Positions 23,755 to 31,899 of a DNA stretch of 64,000 bases are shown here, one piece after another. The translations under genes were made by a program, and so were the position numbers. Source of the DNA: Burkholderiaceae bacterium (GTDB taxonomy: Bacteria > Pseudomonadota > Gammaproteobacteria > Burkholderiales > Burkholderiaceae_C). Each line of letters starts with the position of its first letter. Within the stretch, counting starts at the first letter, position 1. The stretch is taken from assembly GCA_024235915.1 (NCBI GenBank), contig JACKLO010000013.1:62001-126000 (forward strand). The letters run 5' to 3'. The notes under the pieces were generated by a model. The model was given only the letters and a program-made list of their open reading frames with translations, made no database searches and was not told the DNA's origin.

Positions 23755-25622
23755 TGCGAACAGTGATACTCCCTTACGAAGATCTTTCGAACGACGACCG
23801 CGCCAAGGCCGTGCGGGCGGCCGATGGCCACCTCGCAGACGGCTGGGCGCGGCGCGAGTACCCTACGATCCGCCTGGACGAGCCGATCCCTTGGGACCTG
23901 GAAAAGCCCGAACTGCGCAGCTGGAACTTCTACATCCACAGCTTCGACATGGTCGACAGCCTGTTGAAGGCGCATTCCGACACCGGCAGCCGGCACTACC
24001 TGGACGCCGCCGTGCGCATCGCGCTGGAATGGGCCGAACACCACCGCGATGCCGGGGCGCCGGGTCGCTCGCCCATGGCGTGGTACGACATGGCCGTGGG
24101 CCTGCGCGCCTTCCGCATGGCTTACGTGCTCGACGCCGGCATCGCCACGGGCGCACTGGGCGCCGCGCAACAGGCCCTGCTCTGGGACTGCCTGGAACGC
24201 CACCGCGAGCACCTGGCCGACGAAGCCAACATCGTCTACCAGAACAACCACGGCTTCTACCAGGCCGCCGGCCAGATCGCCATGGGTCGGCGCTTCGCGG
24301 CCCGGTCACCGGCCATGGCCGACGCCCTGGTGCAGGGGCGGGAGCGCATGCTGCGCATGGTGCGCCAGCAGTTCGACGCCGAGGGGCTGCACCGCGAACA
24401 TTCGCCCGACTACCACCGCATGGTCTACGAGACCCTGAAGGCCATGGTCGAGTCGGCCCTGGTCGATGACCCGGCCGTGGTGGAACTGACCGACCGCATC
24501 GAGCAGGCGCTGTCCTGGTTCGTGCTGCCCGACCAGCACATCGCCAACTTCGGCGACTCCGACTACCGGCTGATGTCCCGCAAGCCCGCGGAGGCGCAGC
24601 GCAAGTGGCGCACGCCGCAGATGCGCTGGGTGGTCAGCGGCGGGCAGTTGGGTGAACCGCCGGACACCGACCACCGGGTGTTTGCCGACGGTGGCTACTA
24701 CATCGTGCGCCGCGTGGCCGACGACCCCGAGCGGGCGTTCTCCCACGCCAGCTACCTGGCGCAGATCGCAGGCTTTCATTCGCGCACGCACAAGCACGCC
24801 GACGATCTCAGCTTCATCTGGAGCGACCGCGGCGTCAACCTGCTCATCGATGCCGGCCGCTACGGCTACCTGGGCAAGGCCCAGGCGGGCACGGAGCTCT
24901 GGAACGACGGCTACTGGTACGACGATCCGAAGCGCGTCTACGTGGAAGCCACACGCGCGCACAACACGCTGGAGATCGACGGCCGCAATGCCGAGCGCAA
25001 GGGGGTCAAGCCCTGGGGCAGTGCCATCCGCCGGCATCTGGCGCTGGACAACGGCCTGCGTGTGGTCGAGACCGAGGTCCACCGGCATCGCAGCATGCGG
25101 CTGGCCCGCGTGCTCGTCTTCAACCCGGGGCAGTGGCTGCTGGTCTACGACTGGTTCCATGACAACAAGTCCAGCCGCCACGAGGTGCGTCAATGGTTCC
25201 ACCTCGCGCCCCAGCACGGCCTGCAGCCCGACGGTGACGGCTTCATGGTGCCGCTGGCCGGCGTCGACCGCCCGCTGCGTGTGCTGGAGCTCACCGGCAC
25301 GGCCGTCACCTCCCGGCCGTACCTGGCCGAGGAGTCGCCGCGTCTGCAGGGCTGGTGGTCCGCCAAGGAGCGCGACCTGAGCCCCGCCTACGCCTTCAAC
25401 TTCGCCCGGTCCGGGGTCGAGAGCGGCCACTTCGTGACCCTGTTCGCCTTCAGCCAACAGGCCCTGCGCCAGGGCCCGGCCGCAGCCCGTGCCATCGTCT
25501 CCGGGCGCAACCTGCAATGCAGCTGGGTCGACGATGCCGGCAACCACCGCCTGGTGCTGGCGCGCCCGCAGGACGGCCCGATGACGGTGGAGCACACGCT
25601 GACGCCGGGAGCCGCAACATGA
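23755..25622 (+). CDS. Heparinase II/III-family polysaccharide lyase
   Basis: A 622-residue protein from ATG 23755 (MRTVILPYEDLSNDDRAKAV). An N-terminal alpha-toroid domain (about 1-310) carries NNHGFYQAAG near 163 and HREHSPDYHRMVYETL near 214. The C-terminal beta-sandwich carries the family signature GFHSRTHKHADDLSFIW near 342. These match the Asn/His/Tyr catalytic environment of PL12/15/17-type uronan lyases. No signal peptide is evident from this start. The frame extends upstream to TTG 23565 and ATG 23655, but that part has different composition. The stop overlaps the second PL6 start (ATGA), so the two lyases are coupled. Confidence 0.8.
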
Positions 25623-26923
25623 GTCTGACGCGCCACCCACTGCAAGCTTGGTCGAAGTGCGCCGCGTTGGCGGGGCTGCTGCTGGTCGTGGGCGGTGCGT
25701 CCGCACGCGACATTCCCGTCTCGAACGCCGCCGACGTGGCAGCCGCCGCGGCCCGCGCCGCGCCAGGCGACGTGCTGGTGATGTCCGACGGCGAGTGGCG
25801 CGACCAGGTCGTGATCTTCGAGGCCCAGGGGCGCGAGGGCGCGCCGATCCGTCTGCGCGCCCGCACGCCCGGCCAGGTGGTGCTCAGTGGCAGTTCGCGC
25901 CTGGAGATCGGCGGCCGTCATCTGGAGGTCGCCGGCCTGCGCTTCGAACGCGGGGGCCTGCGGCAAGGGCTGGCGGTGGTGGCGTTCCGCACGCGTCGGC
26001 AGGAGGCCAGCGACAGCCGTTTCATCGACAGCGCCATCGTCGGCTACAACCCGCCCGACCCGGAGACCCGCTATTCCTGGGTGGCGCTCTACGGCCAGCG
26101 CAATCGGGTGGACCACAACCTGTTCGAGGGCCAGCGCCATTCGGGCCCGACGGTGGCCGTGGTGCGCGAAGTCGCACGACGTGACGAACACCGCATCGAC
26201 CACAACCACTTCCTGGATCGTCCGCCGGGCGCCGACCGAAACGGCTACGAGAGCATACGCATCGGCACCTCCAAGGTCGCGGACAGCGATTCCGGCACCG
26301 TCGTTGAACGCAACCTGTTCGAGCGCACCAACGGGGAGATCGAAGCGGTGTCGGTCAAGTCCGGCGGCAACCTCATCCGTGACAACACCTTCCTTGAGGT
26401 GCAGGGCAGCATCACGCTGCGCAATGGCAGCGGCAACACGGTCTCCGGCAACGTCTTCATCGGCGACGGTGTGCCCGGCACCGGGGGCATCCGGGTGATG
26501 GGGGCCGGGCACGTGATCACCGGCAACCTGCTGCAGGGGCTCAGCGCCGCCACCGGCGGCGCCATCACGCTGAACTGCGGGCATGCTGACGCGGCCACAC
26601 GCGCTGCGGCCAATGACCCCGTGTTCGACGTGCGCATCGAAGGCAACCAGGTCATTGACCAAGCCGGGCCGGCCATCAACGCCGAGCAGGGCTGCGGCAC
26701 GCTGGGCCGCAGCGTGGCGCCGGAGCGGCTGGTGATCGCCGGGAACCGGGTGTCCGGCGGCAAGGCCGCGCTGCTGGCCGGTGCCACACCAGGCGCCTCG
26801 CGACTGGAGGGCAACAGCGTCCTGCCACCGTCGCCGTCGGCGGCGCCGGCCGCCACTGATGTCGCGCTGCGACCGCTGCGGGCGGCCGAAGTCGGCCCCG
26901 CCTGGCGGCAGACGTCGCGCTGA
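25619..26923 (+). CDS. Polysaccharide lyase family 6, high-GC copy
   Basis: A 434-residue secreted lyase with a signal peptide (CAALAGLLLVVGGASA) predicted to be cleaved near residue 29. The catalytic Lys247 (VSVKSGG) and Arg268 (TLRNG) are again 21 residues apart, with acidic residues 240 and 242 (NGEIEA). It is colinear with the PL6 protein at 22173-23564, sharing YNPPDP, HSGPT, HNHFLDR, LFERTNGE and the ending EVGPAWR. It is coupled by ATGA to the heparinase-type lyase. Likely roles are trimming, release or turnover of the exported glycan in the periplasm. Confidence 0.87.
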   Translation: MSLTRHPLQAWSKCAALAGLLLVVGGASARDIPVSNAADVAAAAARAAPGDVLVMSDGEWRDQVVIFEAQGREGAPIRLRARTPGQVVLSGSSRLEIGGRHLEVAGLRFERGGLRQGLAVVAFRTRRQEASDSRFIDSAIVGYNPPDPETRYSWVALYGQRNRVDHNLFEGQRHSGPTVAVVREVARRDEHRIDHNHFLDRPPGADRNGYESIRIGTSKVADSDSGTVVERNLFERTNGEIEAVSVKSGGNLIRDNTFLEVQGSITLRNGSGNTVSGNVFIGDGVPGTGGIRVMGAGHVITGNLLQGLSAATGGAITLNCGHADAATRAAANDPVFDVRIEGNQVIDQAGPAINAEQGCGTLGRSVAPERLVIAGNRVSGGKAALLAGATPGASRLEGNSVLPPSPSAAPAATDVALRPLRAAEVGPAWRQTSR

Positions 26924-26943
26924 GCCTGCAGGCTACGCCCGGC

Positions 26944-28140
26944 GTGACGTCCGCCCCGCGTGCCGTCGGCACGGCGCCCCGGCTGTTGATGGCCTCGACC
27001 CAGCACTGGGACTCGCCCTTCCAGGTCGGCAGCCACCACATCGCCCGTGCCTTTGCGCGTCGAGGCTGGCGCGTGGCTTTCCTGGGCGCCCCGGTCCAGC
27101 CCGCCCACCTGTTGGGCGCCGGGCTCGATGCCCGCCAGCGCGTCAGCGCCTGGCGCCGTGGCGGCACCACCGACCCGGCCACCGGGATCTGGCATCACGT
27201 GCCCTTTGCCCCGCTGCCCTGGGGTGCGAGCCGCGGCCGGCGCGGCCGCCAGTGGGTGCGTCTGGCCTGGGCCCTGGCCCGGCCAGGCCTGGCCGCCACC
27301 CTGCGGGCCGAGGGATTTGCCACGCCGGAACTGGCGTGCACCGACCATTTCCTGCACGAAGGCCTGTTGCGCGCGGCGGTGGCGCGCTGGACGGTCTACC
27401 GGCGCGCCGACGACCCGGCGACGATGCCCGGCGCCGGCCCCGATTTCGCCGCCCGCGACCTCGACTTTGCACGGCGGGCAGCGCTCACCGTCTGCCCCAC
27501 CCGTTCCGCGGCCGCGGGCTTGGCGGCGGCTGGCATCACCTCGCCCATGGTGCTCCCCAACGGCGTGGACCTGGATCGTTTCCTGGCCGCTGCCGCACCC
27601 CCGCCCGAGTACGCGGCCGATGGCCGGCCGGTGGCGATCTACGTCGGTGCCGACGACCACCGCTTCGACGCCGCCCTGCTGGCCCATGTTGCCAACGCCG
27701 TACCGCAGCTGCGTTGGGTGGTCGTGGGCCAGGTCGGTGAGCGTTCCGCCGGCACCCTGCGCAGCGCCGGGGTCGACCTGCTCGGCCCGCAGCCACATGC
27801 GGCACTGCCCGCCTACCTGCAGCATGCGCGGCTGGGTCTGGTGCCGTTCAGGCTGGATTCCGCAGGCGCTTCGCTGCGGGACGTCAACCCGCTGAAGGTC
27901 CTGGAATACGCCGCCAGCGGCCTGCCTGTGGTGGCCACCACGGGTTGCAGCTTTCCCGCCGACCTGCCCACACCATTGCACCTTTGCAACACCGCCGAGG
28001 GCTTCGTCTCGGCCGTGCGGCAGGTGCTGGCTGTGCCGCCGCCTCAACGTCCCGACCCCGCGGCACTGGCGCCGTTCGGCTGGGACGCCAGGCTGGCACC
28101 GTTGTTCAACTGGCTGGCGCAGCGGGGCCTGCCCGCATGA
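26944..28140 (+). CDS. Glycosyltransferase, GumK-like (glucuronosyltransferase type)
   Basis: A 398-residue GT-B-fold protein. The N-terminal segment WDSPFQVGSHHIARAFARRG (about residues 21-40) is typical of GumK-like transferases that add glucuronic acid to a lipid-linked acceptor. The C-terminal half has LPNGVDLDRF near 203, YVGADDHRFD and NPLKVLEYAASGLPVVAT near 317, the nucleotide-sugar region. The start is GTG 26944, 20 nt after the PL6 stop. It is coupled by ATGA to the next GT. The donor specificity is inferred only from resemblance; a uronic-acid addition would fit a locus carrying three uronan lyases. Confidence 0.75.
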   Translation: MTSAPRAVGTAPRLLMASTQHWDSPFQVGSHHIARAFARRGWRVAFLGAPVQPAHLLGAGLDARQRVSAWRRGGTTDPATGIWHHVPFAPLPWGASRGRRGRQWVRLAWALARPGLAATLRAEGFATPELACTDHFLHEGLLRAAVARWTVYRRADDPATMPGAGPDFAARDLDFARRAALTVCPTRSAAAGLAAAGITSPMVLPNGVDLDRFLAAAAPPPEYAADGRPVAIYVGADDHRFDAALLAHVANAVPQLRWVVVGQVGERSAGTLRSAGVDLLGPQPHAALPAYLQHARLGLVPFRLDSAGASLRDVNPLKVLEYAASGLPVVATTGCSFPADLPTPLHLCNTAEGFVSAVRQVLAVPPPQRPDPAALAPFGWDARLAPLFNWLAQRGLPA

Positions 28141-29666
28141 CGCGCCGCAACGCGTCGGGCGGCCGGCTGCGCAGCACGCTGCGGGACCTGCTCGCCGGGG
28201 TGCATGGCCAACGCTCCCAGGCATTGGCGTGGACGGTGGCGGCGCTGCACCCGCGGCTGCGCGTGGTCGGCCGGGTGCGGCGGGGCGACGTGCTCGAGCC
28301 CTTGGCGGCCTTGCAGGCCACGCCGGGGCGGTGGCCGGAAGTGGACCGCATGCGCGCGCGCCTGCAGGACATGGCGGCGGTGCTGTCCGCGCCGACGCCA
28401 GTGGCCTCGACGGCGAGGGGCGCCTCGGCGAAGGGCACGCCGACGACGCCAGCCCCCACCGCACCGTTCAATGGCCGCGTGCTGTTTGCGCTGCACAGTT
28501 GCGGCGCCTACGACCCCTCGGGCTACGCCTCACGCACCGAGGCCCTGATCCATGCGCTGATGCGCCAGGGTGTGCAGCCCACACTCGCGCTTCGGCCCGG
28601 CTACCCCTGGGACCTGGCCGTGCACCGCCACGCACCACGCTGCACGGTGCGCGAACACCACGGTCTGCGCTTCGAGTGCCACGCCGACCCGGAGCACGGT
28701 CTGGGCGGTGCCGACAGCGCCTACATCGAAGCTTATGCCGACCATCTGGCCGCGCTGGCCCAGCGCGACGGCGTCTCCGTCGTGCATGCCGCCTCCAACT
28801 ACCTCAACGGCGCCGCCGCGGCGCTCGCCGGGGCCCGCCTGGGTCTGCCCTCGGTCTACGAGGTGCGCGGCCTGTGGCACCTGACACGCGCCTTCGCCGA
28901 ACCCGGCTACGCGCAGTCGGACCACTTCCGCTATTGCGAGGCCCGCGAGATCGCGGCCTGCCAGGCCGTGGACCGCGTGCTGACGCTGTCGCCAGGGCTG
29001 CGTGACTGGCTGGTGGCACGCGGTGTGTCGCCCGCGCGCGTGCATGTCGTCGGCAATGCCGCCGAACCGCCGACCGCCGACCCGCAGCGCGCCACGCGCG
29101 CCGCGGCGCTGCGCGCCCGCCTGGGGATCCCGGCCCAGGCACGGGTCGTCGGCTACCTGGGGTCGTTGGTGGGCTACGAAGGCCTGGACGACCTCGTTCG
29201 CGTGCATGCACGCACACCGGTCGACCGGCGCCCCCATCTGCTGCTGGTGGGTGGGGGCCGCGAGCAGGCGGCCCTGCAGCGGCTGGCCCGTCGCGGGGGT
29301 GCCGGAGCGCAGGTGGTGTTTGCCGGCCGCGTGCCGCCAGCCCAGGTGGGGGACTGCTACGCCGCGATGGATGTGGTGGCCCTGCCCCGCCACGACGACA
29401 CGCTGACCCGCCTGGTGCCGGCACTCAAGCCCTTCGAGGTGCTGGCCCACCGGCGGCCGTTGTGCGTGAGCCCGTCCCTGGCGCAGGCGCTCGGCGAGAC
29501 GCTGCCGGGCGGCTACCGGGTGCTTGACCTGGCGACACTGCCGAGCCTGGACCGGCTGTTCGACGCCCTGCCCGACCCGGCGGCGGTTGCGATACCGGGG
29601 TGGGCCGACCGCGCCTCGCAGGTGTTGACGATCTACCGCGCGCTGGGCTCGACGACTGGCGCCTGA
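28137..29666 (+). CDS. GT4 glycosyltransferase, third copy of the large-GT module
   Basis: A 509-residue protein. A helical N-terminal domain (about 1-110) is followed by a GT4 domain (about 118-509) closely related to both modules of the 1,532-residue protein: SGYASRTEALIHAL, VVHAASNYLNGAAAALAGAR, VYEVRGLWHLTRA near 240 and GSLVGYEGLDDLV near 343. The nucleotide-sugar half ends with LVPALKPFEVLAHRRPLCVS. It would add another residue to the same glycan. It is coupled by ATGA to the GumK-like gene. Its 3' end overlaps the converging glycosyltransferase gene by 34 nt, and no intrinsic terminator separates the two loci. Confidence 0.85.
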   Translation: MTRRNASGGRLRSTLRDLLAGVHGQRSQALAWTVAALHPRLRVVGRVRRGDVLEPLAALQATPGRWPEVDRMRARLQDMAAVLSAPTPVASTARGASAKGTPTTPAPTAPFNGRVLFALHSCGAYDPSGYASRTEALIHALMRQGVQPTLALRPGYPWDLAVHRHAPRCTVREHHGLRFECHADPEHGLGGADSAYIEAYADHLAALAQRDGVSVVHAASNYLNGAAAALAGARLGLPSVYEVRGLWHLTRAFAEPGYAQSDHFRYCEAREIAACQAVDRVLTLSPGLRDWLVARGVSPARVHVVGNAAEPPTADPQRATRAAALRARLGIPAQARVVGYLGSLVGYEGLDDLVRVHARTPVDRRPHLLLVGGGREQAALQRLARRGGAGAQVVFAGRVPPAQVGDCYAAMDVVALPRHDDTLTRLVPALKPFEVLAHRRPLCVSPSLAQALGETLPGGYRVLDLATLPSLDRLFDALPDPAAVAIPGWADRASQVLTIYRALGSTTGA

Positions 29667-30799
29667 GGCACTCCGGGTCGATCGGCCAGCAGGTGGTCGT
29701 AGAGCGCCAGCATGCGGCGGCACATCGCGTCGACGGTGAATGCCGACGCCCACCGCGCGCGCCCGGCGTCGCCACAGCGCTGGCGCAGCGGCGCGTCCTC
29801 CAGCAATTGCCGGACGCCCGCGGCCAGCGCGGCGGGATCGCGCACCGGCACCTTGAGACCGGTGCTGCCGTGCTGGACGAGCCAGCCGAGGCCGGAACCG
29901 GGAATGTCCGTGGCCACCACGGGCAGCCCCCGCGCCATGGCCTCCAGCACCGCCACGCCATAGGCCTCCGCCCGCACCGTCGACGCCAGGCAGAAGACCG
30001 CGGCCTCGGCGAATGCGGCCTCGACGTCCGCCGACGCCATGGCACCACGGAACACGATCTTCCCCGCCACGCCCGCCTGGACGGCCATGGCGCGGTAGTG
30101 CGCCAGGTCCGGGCCACCCCCGCCCACGAGCACCAGCACATCGTCGGGCAGCGAGCGTGCCGCCTCGATCAGCACGTCCCATCCCTTGTAGTGGGTCATG
30201 CGGCCGAGCGAGAACACGATGCGGCGACCGTCGGCCAGTTGTCGCAGACGCTGAACGCGCGCTGCAGGTGGCGCCTCGGGCGGCGGCGCCCCGATGGGCA
30301 CCACCGTCACCTTGTGCTGCCACGGCGCCAAAGGCACCGAGCTCTCGGCATAAGCCGCGCTGGTGGCCACCACGGCATCGGCCCGGGCCAGCAGCCAGCG
30401 CTCCAGCGGTCGGTAGACATGCATCGCCAGACGCTGGCGAACCACGTCGCTGTGCCAGTGCAGCACCACCCGCCCCCGCGGCCGCGCCGCCCAGACGGCC
30501 AGGGCCGCCAGCGGGTCGGGCATGTGCACGTGGATGATGTCGGCCGCTTCCTGGCGGCGGCGCAGTTCGGTCACCAGGCCGGGCGCCATCGAGGTGGACA
30601 GCCACAGGCCCGCGGATGCCGCCCGCGTCACCCGCTCGCCTGCCGGGCCCACGGCCTGCTCACGCCGCCAGCGGGTGTGGGCGCACAGCACCTCGACGTC
30701 GACACCGCGCGCCATCAGCCCGGCGCTGAGATCACGCGCGACCGCCTCGATGCCACCGAGCTCCGGCGGATAGAACTTGGAGACCTGCAACAGCTTCAT
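29633..30799 (-). CDS. GT4 glycosyltransferase
   Basis: A 388-residue GT-B glycosyltransferase, the last gene of the minus-strand glycan operon. It begins MKLLQVSKFYPPELGGIEAV, a classic GT4 N-terminal glycine loop, with HVHMPDPLAALAVW near 100, VVPIGAPPPE near 170, FSLGRMTHYKGWDVLIEA near 205 and the EAYGVAVLEAMARGLPVVAT segment near 292, which holds the E-x7-E donor-binding motif. Specificity is unknown; the overall look is mannosyl- or glucosyltransferase-like. It is coupled to the preceding GT gene by 4 nt. Confidence 0.85.
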   Translation of the reverse strand: MKLLQVSKFYPPELGGIEAVARDLSAGLMARGVDVEVLCAHTRWRREQAVGPAGERVTRAASAGLWLSTSMAPGLVTELRRRQEAADIIHVHMPDPLAALAVWAARPRGRVVLHWHSDVVRQRLAMHVYRPLERWLLARADAVVATSAAYAESSVPLAPWQHKVTVVPIGAPPPEAPPAARVQRLRQLADGRRIVFSLGRMTHYKGWDVLIEAARSLPDDVLVLVGGGGPDLAHYRAMAVQAGVAGKIVFRGAMASADVEAAFAEAAVFCLASTVRAEAYGVAVLEAMARGLPVVATDIPGSGLGWLVQHGSTGLKVPVRDPAALAAGVRQLLEDAPLRQRCGDAGRARWASAFTVDAMCRRMLALYDHLLADRPGVPQAPVVEPSAR

Positions 30800-31899
30800 T
30801 GGGCGAGGCCCGGACCGTCAGGCCGCAGCGCCGCCAGCAGCGCCTGCGCACTGGCGTCCCAGGAAAAGTCGGCGGCTCGCGCCAGCCCGCGCTCGCGCAT
30901 GGCGGCCCGAAGGGCAGCATCGTCCAGCAGGCGGCGCATGGCATCGGCCAGTGCAGCCGGGTCCCGCGGCGGCACCAGCATCGCGGCATCTCCGCAGACC
31001 TCCGGCAGCGACGCAGCCCGGGCGGCGACCACCGGGCAACCGCAGGCCATGGCCTCCAGCGGCGGCAGGCCAAAGCCCTCGTAGACCGACGGGAACACCA
31101 GGCCGACGGCGGCGTCGTACAGCGCACGCAGGGTCGGGTCGTCCACTGCCCCGGCGCGGACGACGCCGGGCGCCTCGGCCAGCGCCGTGGCGCCGAACAC
31201 CCGCGCATCGCCACCGCCGACGATCACCAACCGCGCATCGCGGCGTTCCAGGGCCCGCCAGGCCAGCACCAGATCCGCCTGTCGCTTGGTCGGGTTGGCA
31301 CTGCCCACCGCCAGCAGGAACGACCGGCCGACCAGGCCCAGCCGCGACAAGGCCTGGGTATCCGGCGCCACACGCCTGATGTGCTCGCCCGCCAGCGGCA
31401 CCACGGCGAAGCGCTCCGGCCTCACACCGAGCGCGGCGGCCAGCCGTTCACGCGAAAAGCCAGACACCGTCATCAGGCGGGCGTCGCTGCGAGCCAGGTG
31501 GCGGAACAACCACCGGTACCAGCGGCCAAAGGTGGCGCCGTAGGCCTCGGGATGGTCGAACACGGCGGCGTCATGCAGCAGGCAGGCTTGCGCCGGCGCC
31601 CCGAACGCCGGTGCCGCGCCACACAGATTGATCAGCCGCAGTCCGCGTGCCGCGCGTGGCAGTGCCCATTGCTCCCACACATGCGCATGGGCAGACCCAG
31701 GCACGTGGCGCCAGGGCAGGGCCGACAACGGCGGCGGCGTCACCGTCGGCGGCAGCAGCAGGACCGGCGATGGATCCGTGGCAGACCGGTGAGCGGCCCG
31801 CCGATCCAGCGCCGCGACCAGTTCGTGCGCCACGCGCTGAACGCCGGTGACACGCTGGCTCAGAAAGCGTCCATTGATGGCCCAGGCCGAAGCCAGCAT
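30796..31899 (-). CDS. GT4 glycosyltransferase, WbaZ/MtfB-like
   Basis: A 367-residue glycosyltransferase. It begins WAINGRFLSQRVTGVQRVAHEL, typical of the mannosyl/rhamnosyltransferase branch with an N-x-R-F...TGVQR start. Later motifs are LLHDAAVFDHPEAYG near 126, TVSGFSRERL near 163, FLLAVGSANPTKR near 213 and VFPSVYEGFGLPPLEAMACG near 288-307, which carries the E-x7-E pair. The acceptor is unknown. It follows the CapD-like gene after one nucleotide and is coupled to the next GT. Confidence 0.87.
   Translation of the reverse strand: MLASAWAINGRFLSQRVTGVQRVAHELVAALDRRAAHRSATDPSPVLLLPPTVTPPPLSALPWRHVPGSAHAHVWEQWALPRAARGLRLINLCGAAPAFGAPAQACLLHDAAVFDHPEAYGATFGRWYRWLFRHLARSDARLMTVSGFSRERLAAALGVRPERFAVVPLAGEHIRRVAPDTQALSRLGLVGRSFLLAVGSANPTKRQADLVLAWRALERRDARLVIVGGGDARVFGATALAEAPGVVRAGAVDDPTLRALYDAAVGLVFPSVYEGFGLPPLEAMACGCPVVAARAASLPEVCGDAAMLVPPRDPAALADAMRRLLDDAALRAAMRERGLARAADFSWDASAQALLAALRPDGPGLAQ

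Noticed and set aside
18456..23760. Mobile element or prophage explanation of the low-GC block
   Set aside because: No transposase, integrase, terminal inverted repeat or tRNA target is visible; gene content is purely glycan modification.
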